Assembly: GCF_964204645.1 (NCBI RefSeq)
Contig: NC_134033.1
Coordinates: forward strand, 7,538,231 to 7,598,230
From: Tubulanus polymorphus
Lineage: Eukaryota; Nemertea; Palaeonemertea; Tubulaniformes; Tubulanidae
Length of the DNA stretch: 60,000 nt
Direction: 5' to 3'
The notes under the pieces: model-generated
Told to the model about the DNA's origin: nothing
What the model saw: only the letters and a program-made list of their open reading frames with translations
Database searches by the model: none
Shown here: positions 1-10,852 of the stretch, in pieces
How the letters are laid out: each line of letters begins with the position of its first letter
Position numbering within the stretch: the stretch's first letter is position 1
Made by a program: the position numbers and the translations under genes

Positions 1-530
1 CCCGTCGTAAATGACGGGTAGGACGGGTGCTGGCTAAGACCCTGTTTACAGCTATATTTTACATTTGATTTGGAAGGTCCTCTTGCTTAGGAGTCAGTTT
101 GTCAAAGCATCGAAGCAATGCAGTCTAACTTGTTTACGTCTCAGTTGCAGCGTGGTCATTATATAGCTCACCTAAATCACTTACACAGCCAGAAAAATCT
201 TATGAAATTAAAAGCGTTTTCCGAGCACTTAGAGCGATTTGAGCCCATAAACGATCACATATTTTGAAAGTAATGACCATTTCCAATGCGGCACATCCAC
301 ATTTCACTAACAATCAGCATCTTAAGCAGTAGAGGTCGAACCCCTAAATAAGTGAACATTGTGCGCTGCGCACCGCGCCACCCGAATGACTGTATTGAGT
401 ATAGACACTCGAGACACGACAACGCCATGTTTTCTCACTAAACGTACTACTACTAGTGGCTATAAATAGACGTAGCCTACACGTACAAATGAGGTCACGT
501 CACACAGGTGCACGGCTATCGCCGAAAGAT
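1..530. other. Non-coding, no gene seen
   Basis: No convincing reading frame, RNA gene or element end is visible. A short interrupted palindrome GTGCGC-T-GCGCAC occurs near 361-373. Probably intergenic or intronic host DNA. Confidence 0.5.
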
Positions 531-1131
531 CACAGGCACTTGAATATGGGCTTTGATAATGGATAATTCACCAGCGATACGTTGTTCCTACTTCGATAAT
601 CCGCCATGTTTTATAATATTTTACCCATGATGCAACGCGCACCCGTCGTTTAACTATACAGAAAACGATCCTATCTCCGTAATGCTTAAATCTACCCGCA
701 ATTATCGGGACAGCCAAACACTGCCGATGATTGCCGAAGTACGTCCTTAGAGTGAATTTTAATCCTGACATATAAGGAGTGCCCATAATTTCAATTGTAG
801 ATGATTTTTTGGAAATATTGACACTGTTTTAGCTCCATTAAAGATTTTAACTGGCAACAAAATGGATTTTTGAAAATTCGCGATGCCTCTTCGGGATTGC
901 TGTGACGTCATCTGTCCCGATATTTGCGGGTAGATTTAAGCATTACGGAGATAGGAGCATTTCCAGCCTTTCTGTATAGTATAGTTAGACGAGGGATGCG
1001 CATTGGATCATGGGTAAAACAGTTGCATCATGGATAATTAAGAGTTATTAAATTAGAATAATTAAGATTACGATAAATTGTATCATTTTTTACACACCAA
1101 CAAGGTCAAAGCCCATATTCAAATGCCTGTG
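531..1131. mobile_element. Foldback / MITE-like element
   Basis: The left part (about 531-725) reappears as its reverse complement in the right part (about 905-1131). The outermost blocks (531-555 and 1107-1131) match as CAAAGCCCATATTCAA and its complement, and an inner block around the words GGGTAGATTTAAGCATTACG matches too. The arms are about 190-220 bp and enclose a spacer of about 180 bp. No transposase is present, so this is a non-autonomous foldback element. I could not define a clear target-site duplication. Confidence 0.7.
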
Positions 1132-2036
1132 GATAGATCGATAATTGTAACAGAAGGAAATTATACACTTCAGTAATAGAATCTAATAGAATCTAACTGT
1201 AAAACGATATAAATGTTGTCCGGTCTGCGGCGCTTTTACGGCCACCGGTAACAGCAAACTTTCGAATAAACCCTACCCCCCCCCCCCTCACATTTTCTTA
1301 TCGTTTTAAGGGTTTTCAGAAAAATGACCTTGGACTTGAAAAATCCGGAAAACTTTCCTCCCTGTGAGAGACTCCCGAACACCGAGCTGGCGTGTGTTTA
1401 ATATATATAGGTCATTCATCGATAGACAATGCGTGCACTAATCAAAATAACCTTGCAGCGGACATGGCAGGTATTCATTGTAGTAAAGTTCAGTTTTTTG
1501 GTAATTTTACTCACAATGGTAAAATCATTGTAGGTATTGAGTTGAAATCATAAAATTAAGAAAAGAAATGTCTTTAAGCATAAAATTTATCTCATTTTTT
1601 TATTTTGCGCTCTAGGCCTTTCAAATTGTATCCCTACTAGCGTAGTGACGGGAACTTTCTCGAAAAAACTACGCCAATATCGTAGATGTTGGCAGGACTG
1701 GAAAGACCCAAACGATGCGAATCCTGACTGAGAGCTAAACTTTTATTAAAAACTCAAAATCATGAACAACAAATTACATAGTAAACCTGTTAAAATACAG
1801 TAGCCTACAAGATCCCCAATGGGCACTGTGGCCAGCCTGTCTGCTTTTCATAAAATGGCAAATGCATTCTGTGGATTATATTTGTCAAATTCACTCCCAG
1901 CTCAGAGTAAATACCTATAATTTACACATTACAATCGTGTTTTCGCAAGTAGCACAGTACAGGCTGGCAGGAACAAATACCTCAGATCAATCTTTTCCTT
2001 GATTTGAATGCGGAATAGAATTGGATTTCTAAAATT
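1132..2036. other. Non-coding, no gene seen
   Basis: AT-rich sequence with a short cytosine run near 1275-1288. Nothing coding is supported. Confidence 0.5.
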
Positions 2037-2145
2037 TGCTCAATAAAACAAAATTGAATTGGATTTGATATTCTATTTGTTCAATAAAGCAAAATTGAAA
2101 TGGAGTTGATATTTGCTGAATAAAATACGATTGAATTTGCAGTTT
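2037..2145. repeat. Imperfect tandem repeat, about 35-40 bp x 3
   Basis: Three successive copies of a motif built on TG(C/T)T(C/G)AATAAA...ATTGAA start near 2037, 2078 and 2113. The copies have drifted and differ in length. A decayed minisatellite without coding meaning. Confidence 0.6.
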
Positions 2146-2980
2146 GAGCACATGGCTAATTAGCATATCAAGGTTATCCATGTGATTTGACCCCTCAGAT
2201 TTGACGCCTCTCAGAAAAATAGATGCCTCTAGGTGCACTTTCCTATTTTATACTTGATAAGGATTGAATCTTGTTGAAAGGCCATCGACTTTAAGGCTGT
2301 AGATACTTGCTGAGGTAACAGAATTTAAAGCCCAACGCACGTGGCAAGGAAAAAATGTTTTTACCTGTGAAAACGCAAAGTCTTTTACATATGCCGTATG
2401 CATTGGAAACAATAACACCGTGTGATGTGCAAATAAGTTTGTGTGTTGAAAACCTTTTTCATCCAATGTGTTCTGGATGTTTTCTGTTTTGGAAAACATC
2501 TACCACGGCCAAATAACCGATAAGGGAGCATCACTGCATCACATGACATAAACACAAATTGATGTGAATAACTGATTGTATTGCTGTCTTCGTGGATTCC
2601 ATGGCTGAAGAAATGTTATCTGCGTCATTTTGCTATGCCATTTGTGTTGAATGTTTAATCGATTGAGGGTAAAATTTTAATTAATAAGACTTGTCTTCTC
2701 TTTTGGTGAAACAATTGTTTTGCTGTGTGAAGCGGGCTTAAGAATACCATTTAGTGTCATTGGATGCTAGTCAGTGTAGGGCTTTTGCAGAATAATGTTC
2801 GACAGCATGATAGCACCTACTATGGACATCATAGGGAAAATTAGGATTTCTTAGGAAAATCGTTGAATAGTAAGAATTCCCAAGGAACAATTTCAAAAAT
2901 TGAAACGGAGTAGGCCTAAGAATCAGTTAGAAAAGTAGAACAACTTGCATGCTTGCCATTACAGCGAAAAAATGCCCAAA
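2146..2980. other. Non-coding, no gene seen
   Basis: AT-rich sequence without a supported gene or repeat structure. Confidence 0.45.
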
Positions 2981-2989
2981 AATATCTAT

Positions 2990-3485
2990 TGAAATGCATC
3001 ATCATCATCGGATGGCTGCCGAGCAGGCGCCTGCAAGCTTTGACCAACCCTTTCTGTCCGTGGCAAGGTCTGCGATACTCTGTGGGGACAGGTGGTTGTT
3101 GTAATTTCCTAAGATTTGCTGAATATATTTCAGGTAGGAGATGCGCTGTCATTAACCATGTTGTGGCACATAGAGGGCATATATTCTAGCTGGCTCCTCT
3201 TCTGGCAGGCGTAGAATGTGGCCCAGGAATCTCAGCTGTCTAGATCAAACTTGCTCGATAAGCAGCCTGGATTTAGTCATCTCGTAGACGTGGTCATTTG
3301 AGATGTCGCAAACAAGTTGATGCGGCTCTCCATTTCTGATGTGATGACCCAAGACAGACAGCCATATAAAAGTACTAAGACACGTCATGAGGCCTTGAAG
3401 AGCTTTATCTTGGTTGCCACTGGGGTGTCACTACTTCTCCAGAATTATTCCAGCTACCCCAAGTAAGCCCAAGTAAGAGCCCTGC
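2990..3485 (-). pseudogene. Non-LTR retrotransposon (LINE) ORF2, C-terminal part
   Basis: On the minus strand, about 3,280 to 2,995 translates to the typical LINE ORF2 tail. It shows RQLRFLGHILRLPEEEPARI, then after two stops RISYLKYIQQILG, and finally LATDRKGWSKLAGACSAA, the usual end of such proteins. One stop lies just before RQLRFLG and two follow PQHG, so the copy is dead. Upstream the frame becomes ragged but includes TKIKLFKA near 3,400. It is the 3' continuation of the RT fragment at 4,093-4,459, from which a 599-bp insertion separates it. The protein would have made genomic cDNA by target-primed reverse transcription. I cannot assign the LINE clade with certainty. Confidence 0.8.
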
Positions 3486-4084
3486 AGAGTTGCCACTTAT
3501 GTGAAGCTAAAAATCTGGAAAATTAGTCGGGAGGTCTGGGGCCCTCCCCCAGAAAAATTTTTGAAATTAGAACGCCAGGAGATGCGTTCTGGCGCAATTC
3601 GCGTTATAGGCCTCACTTTCATTACCGGGAGTGTGTATCAATTTTCACGTCTGTCAATTACAATCCAATGAAAATCTGTCGCTTCAAACTTTCAGTAAGC
3701 GTTTTCTCAAAGGTTATACACTTACTCACTCCAAGATATGTCAATAACAACAATGTGTATAGATCATTTTTTCAAATAGCGATTGGTTCCGCCAAATACA
3801 CCTCATATATAAACCAGAGCCAAAAACAAACGAAGCGTCAGTCGATTTCGATCGTCGCGTCATCTTGGTTTAATCGTGTACTGCGGGGTTGTTGCCACGT
3901 AGTGGCAGCACAAACCCTCTACGGAGCCGTTACGTTTTGATGTTTAGGGTCGAATCCCGAATTGATTTTATTTTTTTTGCGATGTTTTATTTTGTGGTTA
4001 TTTGAGTTCTCCCAAAAATCCGGAAATGAAATTGGATTTTTTTAAATCCGGAATTCCGGAGAAATCCGGAGAAGCGGCAACTCT
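3486..4084. mobile_element. hAT-like MITE inserted in the LINE
   Basis: A 599-bp non-coding segment begins AGAGTTGCC and ends GGCAACTCT (terminal inverted repeats). It is flanked by AGCCCTGC (3478-3485) and GGCCCTGC (4085-4092), an 8-bp target duplication with one mismatch. An 8-bp duplication and a (C)AGAGTTGCC terminus are hAT-superfamily features. Across the insertion the minus-strand LINE frame rejoins (words DLKRRRA then LTWAY), which supports a precise insertion into a pre-existing LINE. No transposase is encoded. Confidence 0.75.
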
Positions 4085-4092
4085 GGCCCTGC

Positions 4093-4459
4093 GTCGTTTC
4101 AGATCATTGCTGCTTTAGGCGATCATGGAGCCAAGATACTTGAAGTCCTGGACCACATTTATGGCCTCACCATATACATAGAGATCACTTGGATCATTGC
4201 TGTTAGACACGCACTCTATTTTTGGTATACTGATGATGAGGCCAATCTTGGCAGCAGAGATTTTCGTACTAGTCAGTTGGTTCTGAGCTTGCGTCTTTAC
4301 AGACTCCAGAAATGCAATATCGTCCAGATCATTTATCCACTTTTTTGGGTGCCGTCGTGATGCCCTTGGATGCGTTACGATCCCAGAGTCATTACAGGCA
4401 GTCGCTCGCTTCAAGAGATAGTCAATCAAAAATACAATTGAAATACAATGGAACCTCAT
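4093..4459 (-). pseudogene. Non-LTR retrotransposon (LINE) ORF2, reverse-transcriptase palm fragment
   Basis: A minus-strand frame contains DSGIVTHPRASRRHPKKW, then NDLDDIAFLES where the catalytic F/YxDD block of LINE reverse transcriptase would sit, then ISAAKIGLIISIPKIECVSN and FKYLGSMIA. The residues before the DD pair look deleted, and a stop follows MIA. The fragment continues across the hAT-like insertion into the C-terminal part at 2,990-3,485. Family knowledge: the DD aspartates bind the catalytic metal ions. The copy is inactive. Confidence 0.8.
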
Positions 4460-5559
4460 TATAACAAAAATTCGAAAAATCTATTCATAAACAACTGATA
4501 CTTTGTTTGTTGTATTCAGCATGAAATCGATTAAAATATTTCAAAATTAGTACAAAATTCATAGTAGATTGTTATATTGAGTTGTTAAATCTGAGATAGT
4601 TCAGATGAAGGAGGTTCCAATGAAACAAGGTTTGTTCTTTGTACCTGCGGATATGACAAAGGACGTAGTCTGTCATAATCCTCTTGTCCAGCAGTGTCCC
4701 ATAAACCTAAATTCACAGCTATTCCATCCACCATCATTGACGCTGTGTAATTATCAAACCTTCAAAAAAAAAATCAACATCAATTCATTCGTTAATAACC
4801 ATTTGTTTATTATGGAGCATGTATTGTCAACTAATCATCGATTAGTCAGATGAATAAAGGGCTTTTCAGAGGCTAGGGCACCAAACTTTCTAACAGTGAT
4901 CTAGGCCTATGTCAATGTACTTTCCAGTGGCTGATTTAAAGATAGACTTCAGAATTTAGTTTAATTAGTGTCCATATGATACCTATAGCATGTAAAATTT
5001 TTGGCCTGTTAAAATCTGGACATTTTGTATGCCAGTGATTCCATATCCTGTAAACTGATCGAACATTAATGTAAATAAACAGGTGCACAATCTCCCGTCA
5101 ACGCATCAAATGCATCAACCGCATAGCATGAGTAACCTTGCTGAGTCACTTGAGACACTCATTATATTAATCCACAATTGGCTAGTGATATTCTTAACGT
5201 TGATTTTTATCATTGAAAAATGAAAGGGAAAATAATATTCAAGAAAGCTTAAATATTATGTTTAAAGAAAGCATAGAAATGACATCTAAAATCATAAAAT
5301 CAGGACATAGATATTCTAAAATCCTATCTTTATAGCATAAGTCGGAACATCGTATTTTTCAATACCGACGCATAGCGATTAGGCCTACGACCAAATCGGG
5401 ACACTTCGCAGCACTGAATTTAAATGGGAATGTTACTCAGACCATATGCTACATGTTAGCCAAGTTTGAAAAAATATCTCGAAAAATGGAGGATGTATCG
5501 CGCTAACTTCTTTTCCAATGCAGCCCCCGCAATTTAAACTTCAGCGACCTTATTTCATG
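4460..5559. other. Non-coding, no gene seen
   Basis: AT-rich sequence. The short reading frames show no recognisable motifs, and nothing further can be supported. Confidence 0.45.
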
Positions 5560-6380
5560 TTCAAAAAAATTTGCCAGCCTTAAGGGGCAACTGTGACTAA
5601 AACTGGAATCTGAGCGATCAATTTTTTGCCAGTTGCGTTTACAACTGACAGCGACGGTTGGCAACAAACAAACTGCCAGTCGCTACGAGTTGAACATGTT
5701 GAACTTTCAGCAACACGTCGCAGCGACTACCACAAGTTGTGCAGCGTTTTTGTCGACTTGAGTGCTTCTGCAACCAATTTCCGATATCAAACTGTAATGA
5801 CATTGACCTTGCCACTGTATGGGTTCGAGTCCTGCTACATAATGTTTATTAAAACAATTCTATTTGGGCCGCTTTTTGTCAATAACTTTATGTTCCAACT
5901 ATGAACACTGATAAATAGAACAGTCTTCATCTTGAAATATAAACTCTAAAATGAAGGTTCTATCGCGATAACTTTGTTTTCCAATGCAGCCCACACAATT
6001 TAAGCTACAGCGACCTAATTTCATGTTCAACAAAATTTGCCAGCCTAAAGGGGCACTCAGATCGCCCTTACAACTATGACTACAACTGGAAGCGACTGAT
6101 TCGAGCAACTAGCAGCGATCGTCAGCGATCAGTTTTTGGGCCAGTTGCGTTTACAATTGACAGCTGCGGTCGGTGATGGACAAACTGCCAGTTGCTGAGT
6201 TCAACATGTTGAACTTTCAGCAACGTATCGCAGCGACTACCACAAGTTGCGCAGTGTTTTTGTCGACTTGAGTGCTTCTGCAACCGATTTCCGATATCTA
6301 ACTGTAATGACATTCACCTTGCCGCTGTGTATGGGTTTGAGGCCTGCTATATAATGTTTAGTAAAACAATTCTGGCTGCA
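5560..6380. repeat. Imperfect tandem duplication, about 500 bp x 2
   Basis: The segment from about 5,560 to 5,870 (words GCCAGCC, AACATGTTGAACTTTCAG, TTTTTGTCGACTTGAGTG) repeats from about 5,980 to 6,370 with scattered substitutions and indels. The word TGTTGAACTTTCAG is offset by 510 bp. Each copy ends near a GGGTTCGAGTCCTGC-like word that resembles a tRNA B box (well preserved in the first copy), but no matching A box was found. A diverged non-coding duplication. Confidence 0.7.
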
Positions 6381-6704
6381 ATTAACTGATATCTATCTCA
6401 GTGTAGAGTTAACAAATAAAAACCCACAGTTAGGTCTGTAAAACAGTTAATTTTCTTGACAGTTTCGAAGCTTTCACTAAGCCCCATCATCAGAAGAACA
6501 AAAACACAACAATAATTAAAGTAATTCAAAATTACTTTAAATGGTAAATTACTTCAAAATTTTGCTAAATTAGCAAAATAAAATCTATACATGCAAAGTA
6601 AACGGTAACCAGTCTACCTGGTCGGCCTCGGATTGCACCAGAAAGCACCTGCTTGCACGGAATTTTCAAAAAATTTCTGGGGAGGACCCTCATACCCCCT
6701 CTAT
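6381..6704. other. Non-coding, no gene seen
   Basis: AT-rich up to about 6,600, then a GC-richer piece (TTTCTGGGGAGGACCC) that resembles the flank at 3,520-3,560 and may be repeat-derived. Confidence 0.4.
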
Positions 6705-7875
6705 TCTTCAGTAGGGGTCCAGGGACATCATACCCACTTGGGAAGTGGTTTCAGATGATCAGCAATCTAACCAATTCAATATTCAACGCCCCATCGAATG
6801 AAAAAATCCAACCCTGAAACTCACCACAATCATAGAACATAGCAGCAGCTACAATTCTGTAATTGATTGTGGTAACAAAATATGCCTAGTTACCAATAGG
6901 CCTTTGATATGGAAAAACTATGCTATTCTACTATTCAACGCCTCCTGGTGACCATATACAAAGCCCAATGACCTTGAAACTCACCATAATTATAGAACAT
7001 GTCGGGAGCTACAACTTTCCAAATGATTGTGGTAGCAAAATATGCATAGGTACGAATATTATATAGAATTACTAAGTTATTATATTGTTCAACGCCCCCT
7101 GGTGGCCATATACAGAAACCAATGACCTTGAAACTCACCACGATCATAGAATATGTCAGCAGCTACAATTTTGTAATTGATTGTGGTAACAAAATATGCC
7201 TAAGTACCAATACAATACGGAAATACTAAGTTATTCTACTATTCAACACCCCCTAGTGACCATATAGAATTACCGATGACCTTGAAACTCACCACGATCA
7301 TAGACCATGTCATGAGCTACAACTTTCCAATTGATCGTGGCAACAAAAATCCCTTATCAATAAAATGTGGAAAAACTTTTTACCACCTACGAATGAGTAC
7401 TGATGACACCAAAATGGCTGCCAATTGCGTCATAATTGCCTAATCAAATATACCTGTTTTGGGTATAAGAGATCCCTTACCAAAGAATACTCATCACAAA
7501 TTGCAATGAAAAATGGCAAACAATAAGGAAGCTACAGAACTCAGAGTTCAGACAAAAATTGACATTTTTGGGCATAAAAAAAGTCACAGGACAGCCAGCT
7601 TGAGTCCGATCAACTCAACTTTTCTCATGCTGATGGGCCCTTTGGAGATACAAATATATACGAACGATCAAGGTAGTTCATAAACGCTTCTTCAAAATTT
7701 CCCTTGAAAACTTCGAAAATGTGTAAAAGTGCCGATTTTGGCAAACAACAATGGCTGCCAGTTGGCCATCTTGAATCTGACAGGGCCAGTTTTTTAGCTG
7801 AAGATGTGTCTAGGGTAGATACACGTATAAACCAAATATCAAGACATTACCTCAAAGCGTCTTCAAAACTTCCCA
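6705..7875 (+). mobile_element. Dispersed repeat A, copy 1
   Basis: Begins with AGGGGTCCAGGGACA and CCCACTTGGGAA. It continues with several ~155-165-bp internal units, each carrying TATTCAACGCCCCCTGGTG, CTTGAAACTCACCA and TTGATTGTGGTAACAAAATATGC. It ends in the stretch with AAGATGTGTCTAGGGTAGATAC. The right end is truncated near AAAATAACTG (about 7,875) compared with copy 2. Other copies lie at 16,097-19,862, 36,573-37,982, 38,106-39,515 and 55,966-57,369. No protein is encoded, so this is a non-autonomous dispersed family. Confidence 0.75.
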
Positions 7876-10709
7876 AAATAACTGACAACGGACACACGTA
7901 CCCACTAAAACGACTTATGGGGTGAGTTAAAGGTACGGACAACACTTGTGAGGTTCACTTTTCTATTCTCGTAAGAGAGTCCTTGTGGGCTTCTGTCCAA
8001 AATTAGTGAGTTGACAGACAATGTGAAAAATGTGAAATAAGTATTCATGTGGCGAACAACAATCGTAAGTCCAACATGGGCTAAAAACGGAAATTGTTTT
8101 TACTTTAAAAATTTGAAACTAACGAGCCGGTTCAGCTGGTTTTGGTTTTTAAACCAAATTACCAATTTCTCAAATAAGCAATGATCTTTAAAACGTAAAA
8201 TCTCGGGATTTTTCATTCTTATGCAGTCGATATGCGGAAAAAATTCATGCTGTTCCGATGAGAATTATCAATTCTTGATTTAAGGACAGTTCTGCTGAGG
8301 GTTATAATCACTCGTAGTTTCTATTAATAAGTTGAGAATGAGAGGACCATGTTGAGTAAGTATGCAGCACTGCAGGGACTAGTTACTGATTCATATTATT
8401 GTGATTCAGAACTAATGCAGTAGTTCACATCAATACGAATATATCAAATGATCTATAACTCAAATGAACTGAATGGTTCCTGATTTTAGGGAAAGACTGC
8501 TCTCCTTCAATCAATGGTTTAAAGGGAATGAATTGTTTAGCCACGTTAATAGAAACATGCTATTTTCTCATATGGTGATTCTCCCTTTTTGATTATGAAA
8601 TAGCGATGATTTTCTCTCTTCCCTCTCATAATTATTTGGTGTCTTCCTTACAAACCCACAGATTAAAGGCGATTTTGCATAAAAATGAGAATCGTCTGCA
8701 CAACTTTGCATGGTATCAGAGTCTTTTTAAATAAAAATAATATTGCTTTTAATCACATTTTCTATTCTCCACATCTGAGTGTTCCTATTTTGTGTGCAGA
8801 GAAACTATAGCGTATGACAGGTTATGTAAAAAACTACTCACACAGTAGGAACATACTCCTCAGGAAAACTGTCAGTTGTATACGATATCAGCATACATGT
8901 TTTACCTACAGTTCCATCACCGACCACTACACACTTAATAGGGTGACCCTGCGTCATCAATACTGGAGATGCCATTCAGCCTGCTGCAATATCAAATGTA
9001 CAAAATCATATGTAGAATTTCATAGCAGAGACTCTCAGTCAATGAATAACATTAAATCAAAGACTATTGAAAATGAAAAACCTTTCATTTAATAAAACAG
9101 GCGTAACCAGTATGCACAAGATTATTCTGATTACCTTCATGAAACTGGGTGTAGCACCAACATAGCATAAATGACCAGAATAAATTTACCTTTGCTTACG
9201 GTTTCTGACCCTGTCAAGAAGGTGCTGACAGAAAATATTTTTGGGACTAACTGGAAAATAATTAAAGACCAATGGTCTTGTAGCTCACCTGACCATCAAC
9301 TAATAAGCAGTTTAAAGACTTGTTATATAATATCCCATGTATAAAATGGATTAGACGCTGGTCTTATTGCAAGGGCCAGTGGCAAGATGGGAAGAGGAAA
9401 ATCGATATACACATAGCCTTTCAAACCTTCAAAGGAGCGATCAAAATCAAACGGCTACTCTTGTTTTAATAACCATATTTATTTTCAGATAATAATATTC
9501 ATATCAAAAGATAGGATAGGAGCTAGGCCTAATCATATCAGAAATTTTGTCTTAGAATATTGGTTGAAATGTGTTTTTCGGAAAAATCTATAATTCCTGC
9601 TTCAATGAGTCGAGGTGGTGATTCATTCTTGGGGTACCGGTATCTGTAAAACAATGCGTAAGATCAATAGAAATAAAGTGAAAATTAAATTGCATTTAAT
9701 TGAATTGCAATAACAGTGTAATACTAGACAAGAGGATTGATATCCTGTCCGTCGGTCCCGTACTAACATCTTGCTGTAATAGACATTTTCGGGGCACTAA
9801 GGACCAATGACAATCATTATTCATAGAATATCTTACCTTCAATGAGCAGAAATGCTGTGTAAATACACCCGTGAATAAACCAGGAAATGCGGTAGCGCGC
9901 GGTGTCTAGTGTATGGAGACGCATCGGGGTCATTCACAAATATAATCAAAGAAACCAAAACTTTGATCTTTTGAAACAAAATGGCAACATTGCCACTGAA
10001 ATATTATGAAATAAAATTTAACCTTGATCTCGATTGATTCGCATTTAAAATAAAAATCCACCATTCGGCGAATTCTGTCCACACTTGAATTTTAAAAATG
10101 TTCCTAATAGGCTACCATATTTCTTGGATCTATCCAAGAAACAATAGTTCATAGGTCGAGCCACGTTATTAGAGAGTTAGGCGAGAGTCAGACCTCTGCG
10201 TTTAGACCGGCCTGGAAGTAAATCTAGACGTTTTTCCAGCTAAAATTGTGTGAAAGTGTTTGAACAACACCCAAATCTTTATAGTACTAGCAGTCCGGGT
10301 CTATTTTGATTTCACAGAAACGCATTTATACAAAAAGAACGGCAATTTGCTTCGATTTTGGTATATTTTCGATTATTTCACAAAAACAAGAGTTCAGCAT
10401 TCTATGAAATTTTCAGATTGTAAAATAGATACTATATGACACCTCCGATAAAAAAATCAGATCTCAGGACCATCTAGATAAAAAGTGTGCCACCCGTTTT
10501 ACTGAAAGTTTTCGCGATAGGCAAATGCATTGGAAGCATGACGTCATCAGCTAGTGATAGCAAAAGCGAACCATAGGTTCGTTAATTAAATAAAGAATGA
10601 ATTCTGACCATTTCAGCTTGCGAGAATATAATAAAACACGCCACAGACGACAACTGTTCACACGCTCAAACATGAAACTCCAAAAAATTACCATACGTGT
10701 CAGTTCGCA
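7876..10709. other. Non-coding, no gene seen
   Basis: Long AT-rich tract. The longest frames show no known motif. TAGGCCTA-like words recur here and elsewhere in the window. No RNA gene or element boundary was identified. Confidence 0.45.
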
Positions 10710-10710
10710 T

Positions 10711-10852
10711 AGCATTTTGGATATTTTCGTAGCCTACATAGTCCAATAGCTAACTATTGTGAAGGCAACTTTTTTAATTTCAGCATTTTGGATATGTTGT
10801 AGGCCTACCTAGACCAACGGCTAAATTTTGTGAAGGCAACTTTTTGTATTTC
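10711..10852. repeat. 71-bp tandem duplication
   Basis: AGCATTTTGGATAT starts at 10,711 and again at 10,782. Each copy goes on through TAG(G)CCTAC and ends in TTGTGAAGGCAACTTTTT. Two copies, lightly diverged. Confidence 0.7.

Noticed and set aside
5815-5840. tRNA gene suggested by GGGTTCGAGTCC
   Set aside because: No A box or cloverleaf upstream; it is part of a diverged ~500-bp duplication.
8814-9092. 92-codon plus-strand frame
   Set aside because: No recognisable motif, atypical composition, and no splice or promoter context; likely chance.
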